Source: Sedimentibacter saalensis (GTDB lineage: Bacteria > Bacillota > Clostridia > Tissierellales > Sedimentibacteraceae). Taken from it: a stretch of 64,000 nt of DNA. Position 1 is the first letter of the stretch. The number at the start of each line of letters is the position of its first letter. Below, piece after piece: positions 53,383 to 62,825 of the stretch. Under the pieces are notes generated by a model that saw nothing but the letters and a program-made list of their open reading frames with translations, was not told the DNA's origin and made no database searches. Both the position numbers and the translations under genes were made by a program. The stretch is taken from assembly GCF_007830175.1 (NCBI RefSeq), contig NZ_VLKH01000002.1:248001-312000 (forward strand). Direction: 5' to 3'.

Positions 53383-54426
53383 CTACAGAAATACCACGCA
53401 TACGGGACTTTCAGTTTCAATTGTTTTTCCGGAAAAACTAAGATTTCCTGTTTTATAATCAACATGAAAAATTTTAATTGTGTGGCTGTCTTCATTGGCA
53501 ACCAAAAGCTGTTTTCCATCAGGGCTGAATGTCATGAATCTTGGCGTTTTTCCCATACAATCAGTGTGACCGTTGCATTTTAAATATCCAAACTCACCAA
53601 TTTCAAATGCCGCAATGCTGTCATGAATTCTGTTTGAAACATAAAGAAATTTGTTGTTTGGATGAATAACAACTGCACTTGCCTGACCTTCTCCTTCATA
53701 ATCTTTGGGTAATGTGGATATTTTTTGTTTATTCATTAGATTTCCATTATTTTCATCAAACAAATAAAATGCTGCAGAATTTCTCTTTTCATTGACCACA
53801 TATAAATATCTGTTATTGTCATGAAAAACCGCATGTCTCGGATCATCACCTATTTCTGCCATGCAGCAATTAACAATATTTAGAGACCCGTCATCATTTG
53901 ATTTGAATACATTGACCTGAGAAAAGCCATCATTTCTTCCCTGGGCAGGAACAATCAAATAATTCCCGCTCTTATCCCATATGCACTGATGTGGATGAGA
54001 AATATTTTCTTTTGTTTTGCCTGGGAATACAGATTTGAATATTGGGTTCGTAAGACTACCGTCAGCATTTCTTTTCAATACACTTACAGCACCCCCTTGA
54101 AGAGTAGCCACATATATGTATTGGTTTTTTTTATCAACAGTTATGAATACCGGATTCTTGCCTCCGGAATCAACCGTATTAAGATGAGATAACTTACCCG
54201 TACTCTTTTCTATTTTAAATGAGCTCACAGCATTTATGTCTCCATGAACAGAGTATAAAAAATCTCTGTTTTTATCAAAGCATTGATACGATGGATTTAT
54301 TAAATCACTGATAATCTGAACTTCATTCCAGTCTCCATCACTATCTATACTGTACACCTTCAAGCCTTTTCCGCTTGCATTTCTTACTTTTGTGGTCCTG
54401 CAGCCCACGTATGCAATTTTTTTCAT
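53383..54426 (-). CDS. Lactonase family beta-propeller protein (YkgB/6-phosphogluconolactonase-like)
   Basis: A 347-aa seven-bladed propeller. Repeat-like segments include KNPVFITVDKKNQYIYVATL, SHPHQCIWDKSGNYLIVPAQ, DDPRHAVFHDNNRYLYVVNE, HPNNKFLYVSNR and KTPRFMTFSPDGKQLLVANE. These match the lactonase family PF10282. The true substrate is not known; 6-phosphogluconolactone is the textbook option for close relatives. The protein appears cytosolic, with no signal peptide. It lies upstream of aconitase with a 40-base gap and is divergent from a LysR regulator. Confidence 0.88.
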   Translation of the reverse strand: MKKIAYVGCRTTKVRNASGKGLKVYSIDSDGDWNEVQIISDLINPSYQCFDKNRDFLYSVHGDINAVSSFKIEKSTGKLSHLNTVDSGGKNPVFITVDKKNQYIYVATLQGGAVSVLKRNADGSLTNPIFKSVFPGKTKENISHPHQCIWDKSGNYLIVPAQGRNDGFSQVNVFKSNDDGSLNIVNCCMAEIGDDPRHAVFHDNNRYLYVVNEKRNSAAFYLFDENNGNLMNKQKISTLPKDYEGEGQASAVVIHPNNKFLYVSNRIHDSIAAFEIGEFGYLKCNGHTDCMGKTPRFMTFSPDGKQLLVANEDSHTIKIFHVDYKTGNLSFSGKTIETESPVCVVFL

Positions 54427-54584
54427 AGTTACCTCATGTTTTATTCCTAATACTTTTCATGCAGTAAACGATTTTCACCGTATCTTTTATGTTGAAGATA
54501 AATTGATTATATATTATTTATTGTTTTTTGTATAATATCCTTATATAATATTGCTATAAATTTTAGCTATAACCTGGAGGAATC

Positions 54585-55508
54585 ATGCGTTTAAAAGATT
54601 TTCTATATTTTTCAACAATAGCCAAATATAAAAGTTACTCCAAGGCTGCTGATGAACTTTTCATAAGTCAGCCAACACTGAGCCAGGCAATCAGCAGGCT
54701 TGAAAACCAGCTGGGTGTTAAGCTGTTTGATCGTGACAACTTGACTGTGTCATTGACTTCTGCAGGAAAAATATTTCTGGAGGATGCCAATGAAATTTTG
54801 GCTGCAACGGAAAGACTTAAAAAGAAAATGAAAAATATTTCAGAATCAAATTATGGCACAATCCGGGTTGGTTCATCACAGTTTTATGGATCATTTATTT
54901 TTCCTGTGCTTATTCCTTCATTAAAAGAAAATTATCCTGGAATTAAAATAGAAATAACTGAAGAATCATCTGATCAGTTGGAAACAATGGTAGAAAACGG
55001 CGAACTTGATTTTGCATTTATTCCTCTTCCTATTACATCTGGACATTTAACTAGCTGTCACATGTTCAATGAGAAAATTCTATTAGCAATTCCGGATGAG
55101 TCAGGCATCAACAGCAAACTAAGACTTACTCCTGACAAGCACTGGCCTTATGTTGAAAATTTCTCAGCTCTGGCTCATGAAAATTTTATGCTTCTTAAAA
55201 AAAACATGAAACTTCGAATAAAAGCAGATGCTTTATGTGAAAATGCAGGATTTTCTCCAAATGTTATAATTGAAAGCCAGAACATGGAAACTCTAAGAAA
55301 TTACGTGGCTCTTGGCATGGGTATAAGTTTTCTTTCACACTTGCTAGCAAGCTCAAACAAACCGGGAATACTGTATTATCAACTGCACGATTACAGCATT
55401 GTGCGTGATTTCGTCTTGATATATTCAAAAAATAATCCTTTGTCGTCAATGGAAAAAGCATTCATTCAGGTGTCAAAGGAAGCATTGTCCTCGTTCCACT
55501 GCGATTGA
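54585..55508 (+). CDS. LysR family transcriptional regulator
   Basis: A 307-aa regulator. The N-terminal helix-turn-helix is MRLKDFLYFSTIAKYKSYSK, then AADELFISQPTLSQAISRLE. The effector domain (residues about 90-300) begins GTIRVGSSQFYGSFIFPVLI. GGAGG precedes the ATG. It is divergent from the lactonase-aconitase-isocitrate dehydrogenase set, so it may control those genes, possibly in response to citrate or 2-oxoglutarate. That link is positional inference. Confidence 0.92.
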   Translation: MRLKDFLYFSTIAKYKSYSKAADELFISQPTLSQAISRLENQLGVKLFDRDNLTVSLTSAGKIFLEDANEILAATERLKKKMKNISESNYGTIRVGSSQFYGSFIFPVLIPSLKENYPGIKIEITEESSDQLETMVENGELDFAFIPLPITSGHLTSCHMFNEKILLAIPDESGINSKLRLTPDKHWPYVENFSALAHENFMLLKKNMKLRIKADALCENAGFSPNVIIESQNMETLRNYVALGMGISFLSHLLASSNKPGILYYQLHDYSIVRDFVLIYSKNNPLSSMEKAFIQVSKEALSSFHCD

Positions 55509-55539
55509 TTCGAAATTTAAATGCAAAATGATAAAATAA

Positions 55540-55574
55540 AAAGTTTGTCCTATAATTTGTTATAGGACAAACCT
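55540..55574. terminator. Bidirectional terminator after the LysR gene
   Basis: AGTTTGTCCTATA-ATTTGT-TATAGGACAAACC, a 12-13 bp stem between convergent genes. Confidence 0.8.
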
Positions 55575-55601
55575 CTATTAGGAATGTTTTAAAAAACTAA
55601 A

Positions 55602-56600
55602 CTATTTAATTTCTTCTCTTGCTTCGTAAGCTTCTACTAAAGCTGTTATGAAGTGAGAGTGAGGATCTTCAAGTGCCATTGTAGCGCTGGTTGTAACATC
55701 AACAAGCATTGCTGCTTCTTCAGCTGTAAAAGTAGCTGTAACAGCTTTGTCAGCATCTGTCAACTTTTCAGTATATGCCATTTTATATGGTCTTCCGTTA
55801 GCGTCTGTGTACTTTTTGTTCCATGCAACTACTTCAGCTACTGTCATGCCTTTGAAGAATGACTCATAGTAGTCAAGTTGTTCAAACCATTCTTTTTTTG
55901 TTAAATTGTCAGCTGCGCCTTTTGATATTAAGTGTGTCATATCATATGCATAGCCTTCTTCTCTCTTAGTTTCCCAAACATCGTCAATCGATGCCACAAA
56001 TGCATCTTTTGTTGCCTGGTCAGCAGCAGGATCAACCCATCCTGGGAACAGAGCATATGTAATTTCCATAACATCCCAAGTCAAGTCTACAATTCTTCCA
56101 TCCTGGTCGAATATAACACTTGCAGTAGTTATGTTCAAATTATCCTTTTGTTCGCCTCTGATTCTGTAGTTGGCTGATTCACCAAATCCATGATAAAGTT
56201 TTCTCTCAGTTGCTGCAGCCGGTGCAGGAGTTGCAGCAGTAGTTGCAACAGGAACTGTAGCACCAGCTTTGACGAATAATTTATCTCCAACATAAATCAA
56301 ACTGATGTTTTTTACCTGTGGATTCAATTTAGCCAATTCATCAATTGTCATATTGAATTTTGCAGCGATTTTCCAGAATACATCTCCACTGACTACAGTA
56401 TAGACATCTCCTGAAGGTACACTGGTTGTTACAGCTGTATTTGCTGGAGCCGGTGCAGTTGGAGCTTTTGGTGTTGCAGTTGGCGTTTCCTGTGTTGCCG
56501 GTGTAGCCCATGATGTTGCATCAACATCAGCAGCTGCAGGGAATGTCATTGCAGAAATTAATAATGAAACTAGTAGTACAATACTTAATGCTTTTTTCAT
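55602..56600 (-). CDS. Exported LysM protein with FMN-binding-like C-terminal domain
   Basis: A 332-aa secreted protein. Signal peptide residues 1-25 (MKKALSIVLLVSLLISAMTF). A Pro/Thr/Ala linker follows, then a LysM domain at about 68-112 (YTVVSGDVFWKIAAKFNMTI). After a second linker comes a domain of about 190 residues (HGFGESANYRIRGEQKDNLN, IFDQDGRIVDLTWDVMEITY) whose pattern of DQDGRIV resembles extracellular electron-transfer FMN-binding domains; the phosphothreonyl motif was not seen. Role unknown, perhaps envelope redox. The ATG at 56600 has GGGAGG six bases upstream. Confidence 0.75.
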   Translation of the reverse strand: MKKALSIVLLVSLLISAMTFPAAADVDATSWATPATQETPTATPKAPTAPAPANTAVTTSVPSGDVYTVVSGDVFWKIAAKFNMTIDELAKLNPQVKNISLIYVGDKLFVKAGATVPVATTAATPAPAAATERKLYHGFGESANYRIRGEQKDNLNITTASVIFDQDGRIVDLTWDVMEITYALFPGWVDPAADQATKDAFVASIDDVWETKREEGYAYDMTHLISKGAADNLTKKEWFEQLDYYESFFKGMTVAEVVAWNKKYTDANGRPYKMAYTEKLTDADKAVTATFTAEEAAMLVDVTTSATMALEDPHSHFITALVEAYEAREEIK

Positions 56601-56727
56601 TTTCTTCCTCCCATTTTTAAGTAATATTAAAACCAAAACATTCCTACTAATAATTGTAGCACATAAGAAAACGTTTGTAAAATAATTTTATTTAATATTA
56701 TATTATAAATATGTAACAGAATTGATC

Positions 56728-57606
56728 TTAGTCTTCTGAACTGATATCTATGAAGCGTATTCCCTTTCCCCATACATTTATAACAGGCAGCACTTTAACA
56801 AATGCCATGGAATCAATTTGCTTTATTAACTTTTGTATCATTACAGCCTGATTTGGAGAGCATACAGATTCAATCTGAACCTTTTCTTCATTTGTATAAC
56901 ACCCTGTTACATTTATAAGAGTTACTCCCCGACCAAGTTCAAACATTATAAACTTACTTATTTCTTCATACTTGCTGCTGATTATTTCAAGCTTGTACAA
57001 CTTTGTTCCAAATCCAAACATTATATAGTCGCATACCTTTGTTATAATCAATTGACTGATGATAGAATAAAGAGCTATATTTCTTCCAAAGGCAAAAGCT
57101 GCAGTGATTATTACAAAACCGTCCAGTACAAGCATTATGTAGCTTACATTTATTGATGGAAAAGCCTTCTTGTTAAGAATTCTGGCAAGTGTATCTGTTC
57201 CGCCGAACGAAAAACCCTTCCTGAGTATCATTCCAACTCCAAGCCCGTAAAAAAGCGAAAAATATATGGAAGCAAGCAGTAGATCATTTTCCACAAATTT
57301 AAATTCAAAGCTCTGCATTGCCAGAAGAACAGTGGGATAAAGCACAGAAAGAAAAATAATTTTCATTATTTCTTTTTTACCCATCAGTACAAATGTTATG
57401 AGCAATATTATAAGAGTTGCAAAATAATAAATATAGGAATAGTTAATATACAGGTATTTTTCTAATACAATTGCAAGACCCGTAATACCACTGGTTATAA
57501 GTCCATTTGGTTTAAGAATATAATTAACAGAGAATGCAGTAATGAGGCAGCCTATAGTTAAGTAAATTGTATCATTGAATAATTTTTTCAAATTCGTATT
57601 GCGCAT
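56728..57606 (-). CDS. YitT family membrane protein
   Basis: A 292-aa protein: five to six membrane helices (residues about 10-200, NYILKPNGLITSGITGLAIV, GKKEIMKIIFLSVLYPTVLL, GMILRKGFSFGGTDTLARIL) followed by a DUF2179 domain (about 215-292, GRGVTLINVTGCYTNEE, DSMAFVKVLPV). This is the standard YitT/DUF161 design with unknown transport role. The ATG at 57606 has AAGGGGAG upstream. Monocistronic. Confidence 0.9.
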   Translation of the reverse strand: MRNTNLKKLFNDTIYLTIGCLITAFSVNYILKPNGLITSGITGLAIVLEKYLYINYSYIYYFATLIILLITFVLMGKKEIMKIIFLSVLYPTVLLAMQSFEFKFVENDLLLASIYFSLFYGLGVGMILRKGFSFGGTDTLARILNKKAFPSINVSYIMLVLDGFVIITAAFAFGRNIALYSIISQLIITKVCDYIMFGFGTKLYKLEIISSKYEEISKFIMFELGRGVTLINVTGCYTNEEKVQIESVCSPNQAVMIQKLIKQIDSMAFVKVLPVINVWGKGIRFIDISSED

Positions 57607-57801
57607 TTTGTCTCCCCTTAAATACAATCAATATGTTGTTCACGTCCTAGTAATATAATAACAAAAATTAGAAAAAAATCAAAGCAATTTAATAATACAC
57701 ATATGGATTTTTAAGACAGCTTTTTAAGGAATAATCAATCTCAATGAGGAAAATATATGTGTGTGACTTTATCTCACTAATATTTAAAAGGAGGTATTAA
57801 A

Positions 57802-58020
57802 ATGAGCAAAGGAAATGGAAGACACAATAAAAGCGGCGAAGGCAACGGTATGGACAAATTCAACGGTACTTGTAACGGCATAACAAACTCAAACAAATCT
57901 CAAGATCAAATGGATTATGGTATAAAGCATAATAATCCTAATTCAAATGATAACAAATTAGGAGCATACAACTCAAACAGCTTCTTAAGCTCAAAAGACA
58001 AATTAAAAAACAAAAAATAA
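57802..58020 (+). CDS. Unknown 72-aa Asn/Gly/Lys-rich small protein
   Basis: A hydrophilic protein (MSKGNGRHNKSGEGNGMDKF, QMDYGIKHNNPNSNDNKLGA, ending DKLKNKK) with an ideal AAAAGGAGG ribosome site and a terminator right after it. Its composition recalls small spore-associated proteins, but no motif supports that. A single Cys is present. Confidence 0.7.
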   Translation: MSKGNGRHNKSGEGNGMDKFNGTCNGITNSNKSQDQMDYGIKHNNPNSNDNKLGAYNSNSFLSSKDKLKNKK

Positions 58021-58025
58021 AAATA

Positions 58026-58056
58026 AAGTGCTGATACACGGTATCAGCACCTTTCA
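58026..58056. terminator. Terminator between the 72-aa gene and the exporter operon
   Basis: AAGTGCTGATAC-ACG-GTATCAGCACCTTT. Confidence 0.8.
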
Positions 58057-58064
58057 TTCTAACA

Positions 58065-59135
58065 TTAATCCAGTGTATCAATATACACGTCGACATTGTA
58101 GTTAGGAAGCAGGAATGAATCTTTTGTATTGATTGAAATTTTTACGGGAACCACAGTTTCACCGTTGTTGCTGAACGCCATCCCTGACAAATATACTACA
58201 CTGCCTTCATATTCTTTGGTCCTATCGGCAACAGGCACTATCTTAACCGTCTGTCCTTCTTTTACATCCTTGATAAATTCTTCGGGAACGTTGGCTTCAA
58301 CAATCAGACTGTCCAAATTGACTATGGTGAATGCTTTCTGTTCTTCACTTGTAATATTTCCGGGAGCATATTTTAAGTCATATACTGCTGCGTTTTCATA
58401 TTCAGATACTACTTGATTTCCTACTATGAATGGTTTGTTGAGCTTGCTCTCCATGACTGCTACACCGTACTCAATTTGAGTGCCTTTTTGTGCCAATATG
58501 TCAGCTTTGTTCATTTCAGTTTCCTTGCTTACCTGGTACTGTTCTATGTTTCTATCATTAGATTCTGAAGCAATTTTCAGTTCATATTCAATGTCATTCA
58601 TTTTATTTTTTGCTTCATCCGTGATTTTCTTGTATTGATTATATGATTCCTGAGATATTGCCCCTTCATTATAGAGATTTTCCTTGTTCTTGAATTCTTC
58701 TGCAGCCTGCTGGTAATGAGATTTTGCAAACTCCAGATTATTTTTTAGTTTTTCAAGCTCTGATGTTTTGTCATCCAGTGTGAGTCCGTTTAAACTTGTA
58801 ACAGCACTCTTTTCTTCAAGCTTGGCAATATTGAGTTCTATCTTTTTATCTTGAATCAGAGCCTGATACTTTGTTAAGTCCAAAGTTATTATAGGTTCAT
58901 TTAAACCAACATGCTGGCCTTCTTCAACTTGAACATCCATAACAACAGCCGGAAATTCAATAATAACATCTTTTGAATCTTCTGCTTTTACAATTCCAAA
59001 GGCTTCAATTATTTTTGACTGCTCTGATATGTCTACTTCTTCCACTTGAGATGTTTTTTCACTCTTGCCACAGCTTGTTGTAATAAGTAACAAACACATA
59101 ACTGCTGATATTATAGTTAGTTTTCTTTTTGTCAT
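58065..59135 (-). CDS. HlyD/MacA-type efflux adaptor lipoprotein
   Basis: A 356-aa membrane-fusion adaptor. The signal [20 protein letters not shown] ends in a lipobox-like TTSC (Cys about residue 22). A barrel-sandwich hybrid (VMDVQVEEGQHVGLNEPIIT) flanks a coiled-coil hairpin (residues about 90-210), then beta-barrel parts (YKTVKIV-like VKEGQTVKIVPV). It ends the exporter operon and would link the MacB-type pump to the envelope. The start is the ATG at 59135 that overlaps the ATPase stop as TAATG. Confidence 0.88.
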   Translation of the reverse strand: MTKRKLTIISAVMCLLLITTSCGKSEKTSQVEEVDISEQSKIIEAFGIVKAEDSKDVIIEFPAVVMDVQVEEGQHVGLNEPIITLDLTKYQALIQDKKIELNIAKLEEKSAVTSLNGLTLDDKTSELEKLKNNLEFAKSHYQQAAEEFKNKENLYNEGAISQESYNQYKKITDEAKNKMNDIEYELKIASESNDRNIEQYQVSKETEMNKADILAQKGTQIEYGVAVMESKLNKPFIVGNQVVSEYENAAVYDLKYAPGNITSEEQKAFTIVNLDSLIVEANVPEEFIKDVKEGQTVKIVPVADRTKEYEGSVVYLSGMAFSNNGETVVPVKISINTKDSFLLPNYNVDVYIDTLD

Positions 59136-59809
59136 TATTCCCACACCCTTCCATCTTTTACATTAATAATTCGATTTCCATACTTTGCTGTTTCCAAAGA
59201 ATGGCTTACCTGCAATATGGTCTTTCCTTTTTCACGATTGATTTTCTGAAACAAATTCATTACTTCTTCAGTTGTCTTGCTGTCAAGATTTCCTGTGGGC
59301 TCATCAGCAAGAATAATGTCTGGTTCATTTATAAGTGCTCGTGCTATTGCAACACGCTGCTGCTGTCCTCCCGACAATTCCCTTGGAGTGTGTTTTTTCC
59401 TGTCTGATAATTCAACAACATCAAGAATTTCATCAAGTTTATCACTGTATTTGCTGATTTTTTTCCCATCCAGAAGCAAAGGAAGCATCACATTGTCCTC
59501 CACTGTCAAATTAGGAACAAGATTATAAAACTGAAAAACAAATCCAACTTCCCTGCGCCTCATGATGCTTTGTTCCTCATCAGACAATGCTGAAATATCC
59601 TGGCCCTTTATTAATATTTTTCCGGTTGTTGGCTTATCAAGGCCTCCCAAAAGATATAAAAGCGTGCTCTTTCCGGACCCTGAAGGCCCCATTATTGTAA
59701 TAAATTCTCCTTTTTCAACGCTCATGTTGATGCCTTTTAAAACATCAACTGTCAGCTCTCCCAGCAAAAATGTTTTATTTAAGTCTTTAACTTCGATAAT
59801 ATTTTCCAT
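59135..59809 (-). CDS. ABC transporter ATPase (MacB/LolD type)
   Basis: A 224-aa ATPase with Walker [22 protein letters not shown]-loop [20 protein letters not shown], signature [17 protein letters not shown], Walker [17 protein letters not shown] and H-loop VSHSLETAK. It powers the FtsX-type permease encoded just upstream. The ATG at 59809 lies three bases after AGGTGG and eight bases after the permease stop. The translation of the adaptor is coupled to this gene. Confidence 0.95.
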   Translation of the reverse strand: MENIIEVKDLNKTFLLGELTVDVLKGINMSVEKGEFITIMGPSGSGKSTLLYLLGGLDKPTTGKILIKGQDISALSDEEQSIMRRREVGFVFQFYNLVPNLTVEDNVMLPLLLDGKKISKYSDKLDEILDVVELSDRKKHTPRELSGGQQQRVAIARALINEPDIILADEPTGNLDSKTTEEVMNLFQKINREKGKTILQVSHSLETAKYGNRIINVKDGRVWE

Positions 59810-59816
59810 AATCCAC

Positions 59817-62342
59817 CTACTCGTATTTAATTGCTTCAATAATGTTGAGTTTTGATGTTTTTAATGCAGGACTGATTGAAGCCAGCACTGCAATAATAAT
59901 ACCTCCCACCAGTGCACTTATAAAAAAGTTCATTGAATAATGTATTGCAATTGGAATGTCAATTGATTGCATAAGATTCGGAACTGACAAAAGCATGAGT
60001 GTGCCGCCTATAATTCCTACAACCCCTCCAATACAGCCTCCTGTGAGAGCCTCAATCATAATCATCTTCAATGTCTGTCTTTTAGATAGACCAATTGATC
60101 TCATCATGGCAATTGAGCGCTTTCTCTCCATAAAACTGATCATATAGTTATTGAACACTCCAAAAATTCCAATGAGCATGGCAATAACTGAAAAAGCCTG
60201 AAGTATTATCATAAACTGATTGTTAGATTCATAATTCTTCTTTTCCATGCTGTCGATTGTATCTCCAAACATTCCGCGCCTTGTGAATTTATCCTGTATG
60301 GATGAAAGGACTTCATCGGGATTTTTTGATGTTTTAATAAAAAAATTACTTATTTCCTGCTGCTTCATATCCATTTTATAATATTTCTGGGAAATCACCG
60401 CATTGCTTCCATTGCTCATTATTGAGTCATAAAATCCTATTACTTTGTATGTTTTATCTCCGCTTTTCATTTCAAGTGTTAAGCTGTCGCCAACCTTTAA
60501 TCCAAGTTTTTCCTTTGCCATATTGGCAACCATAATATTTCTTCCTTCATCCAAAAGCTTGAAAGTTTCGTCAGCATCCAATTTGCCTTGCAGCCTGAAT
60601 GTAACATAGTCTCTGTATCTTTTTATGTCAACGCCCTGCAGGTAACGAATGGTGTAATTCGCATCCTTGACATCCACCCCATCCCATGATTCATATGCTC
60701 CGTAGGTTCCATATACCCCGTCAACACTTCTAAGAACCTGCTCCGTATTTCTGTCGGAATTGTACAAGCTCACCATTATGTCAAAGTTCCAGTCCTTGTA
60801 GGCATTTAATACTTCTATTCCCACACTGCTGCTTATGGTGTTTATCATAAGCAGGGTCGATATTCCTATGGCAAGAAGGGAAATATTATTTAAAATATTC
60901 TTGTTGCCGTTCAAGTTTTTAACAGCAAGAATTCCTTCATTTCCAAAAAAATTACCGTAAAACCTTTCAAATAACTTTAAAAAAATTCTTGTTATATAAG
61001 GAACACACATGACTACGGCAACTGTTGAAATGAGAAGACTTACTACATTTATTAACAGTGCCAGTGACTTGGGAGCAACAAGAGGCAATGATGACGAAAT
61101 CAAAAGCATGATTATTCCGGCATATTTTTTCCATTTTTTGTTTTTTGATTTTATTTCAGTGTTGTTAAGCACAAGGTCCTTTATTGGTATTTTTGATGCT
61201 TTGCTTATGGGGCGCCAGGAACTTATCAGTGCTACACATATGGCAAGAAGAAATGATGCAGCCAAATGTCCTATTCCGAATTTTATAGAAACATTCATTT
61301 GTCCGTTGTAGGGATCTGCAGCCATAATCTTTGCTATGAGATACAATACTCCAATCCCCAATATGTCACCTGCAATACCACCAGCAATTCCATATGTAAG
61401 ACTTTCTCCAATGAGCACAACATCTGTCATCTTTCTTGTGGCACCAATGCTTCTAAATGTTCCGATAACCGGCAGACGTTCTGTAGTTATTACCTTGAAT
61501 GTTGAGTAGATAATAAAAATACTTATGAATAGCACCATTGAAGTCATCATGAACATGGGCACAACAATAAACTGCATATATTGTCTTAGTTCTTCTGCTG
61601 AAAAAGGTTCGCTTACCCTGTATCTTGGATATAGTTTTTCCAGAGTATCAATAGCAGATTTAATATCAACACCTTCTTCAAGAACAACAAAGGCAGTCTG
61701 CACCCTTCCCCTGACGTTTCGTATAGAGGCTATTGTATCCATAGGCATCACAGCTGTCATTGTGTCTGACTGAGGGTTGTGCTGAAATACTCCCGTTGGT
61801 CTGGAAATTCCGTATACTGTCAGGATTCTATCTCTGCCGTTTATTTTTATGTCAATACGGTCTCCTACATTGAAGCCATACTTATCTGCAAATATTTTGC
61901 TAAGTATTACAAAATTTCCTTCAAAATCCTTATTCCTTGCAACTTGGCTGAAGTTTACAGGATTAAGCTTATCGAGTTCTTCAATATTAAATCCTCGTAC
62001 AATCAGATTTTCTGTTTTAATGTTATATTTTTCTGATTGATCTTCAGACAATTTGTAGCTGCCGGATGCCGCAATGCTTCCTGTTAAATAGGACACACCA
62101 TCAATGGGTTCAGGTTTAATTTTGAAAGTCCCTGAAGGCGAATCCTCATCAGGCTGTATTATTATATCTGCCTCACCTGTCTGCATTTTGATTTGATTTT
62201 CATACATGCTGGTGATGGTACCGGATAACCCGCTGCAAGCAAAAAAAAGTGCAGCAGAAATTGCAATAGAAAATACAATAATAAATGCTCTGAATTTTTT
62301 CTCAAGGATGCTCTTTACAATGAATCTTACAATAATTCCCAA
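59817..62342 (-). CDS. ABC transporter permease, MacB/FtsX type
   Basis: An 841-aa membrane protein with two FtsX domains. After an N-terminal helix (AFIIVFSIAISAALFFACSG) comes an extracellular domain of the MacB type (about 45-250). Helices at about 265-390 form the first FtsX set (PVIGTFRSIGATRKMTDVVL), more helices follow at about 410-500, a second extracellular domain at about 520-700, and the second FtsX set at the end (RKRSIAMMRSIGLSKRQTLK). It exports a peptide, antibiotic or lipid. The start is a TTG at 62342 with GGAGG six bases upstream. It heads the permease-ATPase-adaptor operon. Confidence 0.92.
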   Translation of the reverse strand: MGIIVRFIVKSILEKKFRAFIIVFSIAISAALFFACSGLSGTITSMYENQIKMQTGEADIIIQPDEDSPSGTFKIKPEPIDGVSYLTGSIAASGSYKLSEDQSEKYNIKTENLIVRGFNIEELDKLNPVNFSQVARNKDFEGNFVILSKIFADKYGFNVGDRIDIKINGRDRILTVYGISRPTGVFQHNPQSDTMTAVMPMDTIASIRNVRGRVQTAFVVLEEGVDIKSAIDTLEKLYPRYRVSEPFSAEELRQYMQFIVVPMFMMTSMVLFISIFIIYSTFKVITTERLPVIGTFRSIGATRKMTDVVLIGESLTYGIAGGIAGDILGIGVLYLIAKIMAADPYNGQMNVSIKFGIGHLAASFLLAICVALISSWRPISKASKIPIKDLVLNNTEIKSKNKKWKKYAGIIMLLISSSLPLVAPKSLALLINVVSLLISTVAVVMCVPYITRIFLKLFERFYGNFFGNEGILAVKNLNGNKNILNNISLLAIGISTLLMINTISSSVGIEVLNAYKDWNFDIMVSLYNSDRNTEQVLRSVDGVYGTYGAYESWDGVDVKDANYTIRYLQGVDIKRYRDYVTFRLQGKLDADETFKLLDEGRNIMVANMAKEKLGLKVGDSLTLEMKSGDKTYKVIGFYDSIMSNGSNAVISQKYYKMDMKQQEISNFFIKTSKNPDEVLSSIQDKFTRRGMFGDTIDSMEKKNYESNNQFMIILQAFSVIAMLIGIFGVFNNYMISFMERKRSIAMMRSIGLSKRQTLKMIMIEALTGGCIGGVVGIIGGTLMLLSVPNLMQSIDIPIAIHYSMNFFISALVGGIIIAVLASISPALKTSKLNIIEAIKYE

Positions 62343-62488
62343 TTAATTCCTCCATTTATTTAAGAGTGAAGATTTTATACAATAAATACTACGAAAAGTT
62401 GTAAAGCATTCTCTATTATACCATTTTTTATATTAAATGCCACAAAAATCTTTTACTATAAGTAACAAAATAATCCTTTAAATAAAAT

Positions 62489-62522
62489 AAAAAACGAAGT
62501 TTGCATAACAAACTTCGTTTTT
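62489..62522. terminator. Terminator after the AtuA operon
   Basis: On the minus strand AAAACGAAGTTTG-TTATG-CAAACTTCGTTTT followed by TTATTTT. Placed just past the stop at 62526. Confidence 0.85.
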
Positions 62523-62525
62523 ATT

Positions 62526-62825
62526 TTATATATCAATATCCAGCAAGTATGAACTTAAGCTTTTTCCATGTTTATCCAAAGCAAGAGATCTGGTAACACC
62601 GCCCCCAAGAGCGTCATACATTACGAAATTCATTGCTCCTAACTGAGGCAGTTCATATCTTACAACTTCACCTTTGACAATTTCTTTGAACCATTGTTTT
62701 ACTACTTCCGGTGTGACTTTTTCCTTCAATAATTCATAGTCTTTTATATCATATGCTATAAGAGAAACATTTGAAATATTACCTTTATCCCCAGTTCTTG
62801 AATGTGCTATCTCCCATAACTTCAT
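62526..62825 (-). CDS. AtuA-like C-terminal domain protein (small subunit)
   Basis: A 99-aa protein matching the C-terminal ferredoxin-fold domain found in AtuA proteins, here as a separate gene: LWEIAHSRTGDKGNISNVSL, then VKQWFKEIVKGEVVRYELPQ and ALGGGVTRSLALDKHGKSLS. It overlaps the AtuA stop as TAATG with AGGAGG upstream and so is coupled to it. The two probably form one enzyme complex acting in acyclic-terpenoid or acyl-CoA type degradation, but the substrate is uncertain here. Confidence 0.88.
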   Translation of the reverse strand: MKLWEIAHSRTGDKGNISNVSLIAYDIKDYELLKEKVTPEVVKQWFKEIVKGEVVRYELPQLGAMNFVMYDALGGGVTRSLALDKHGKSLSSYLLDIDI

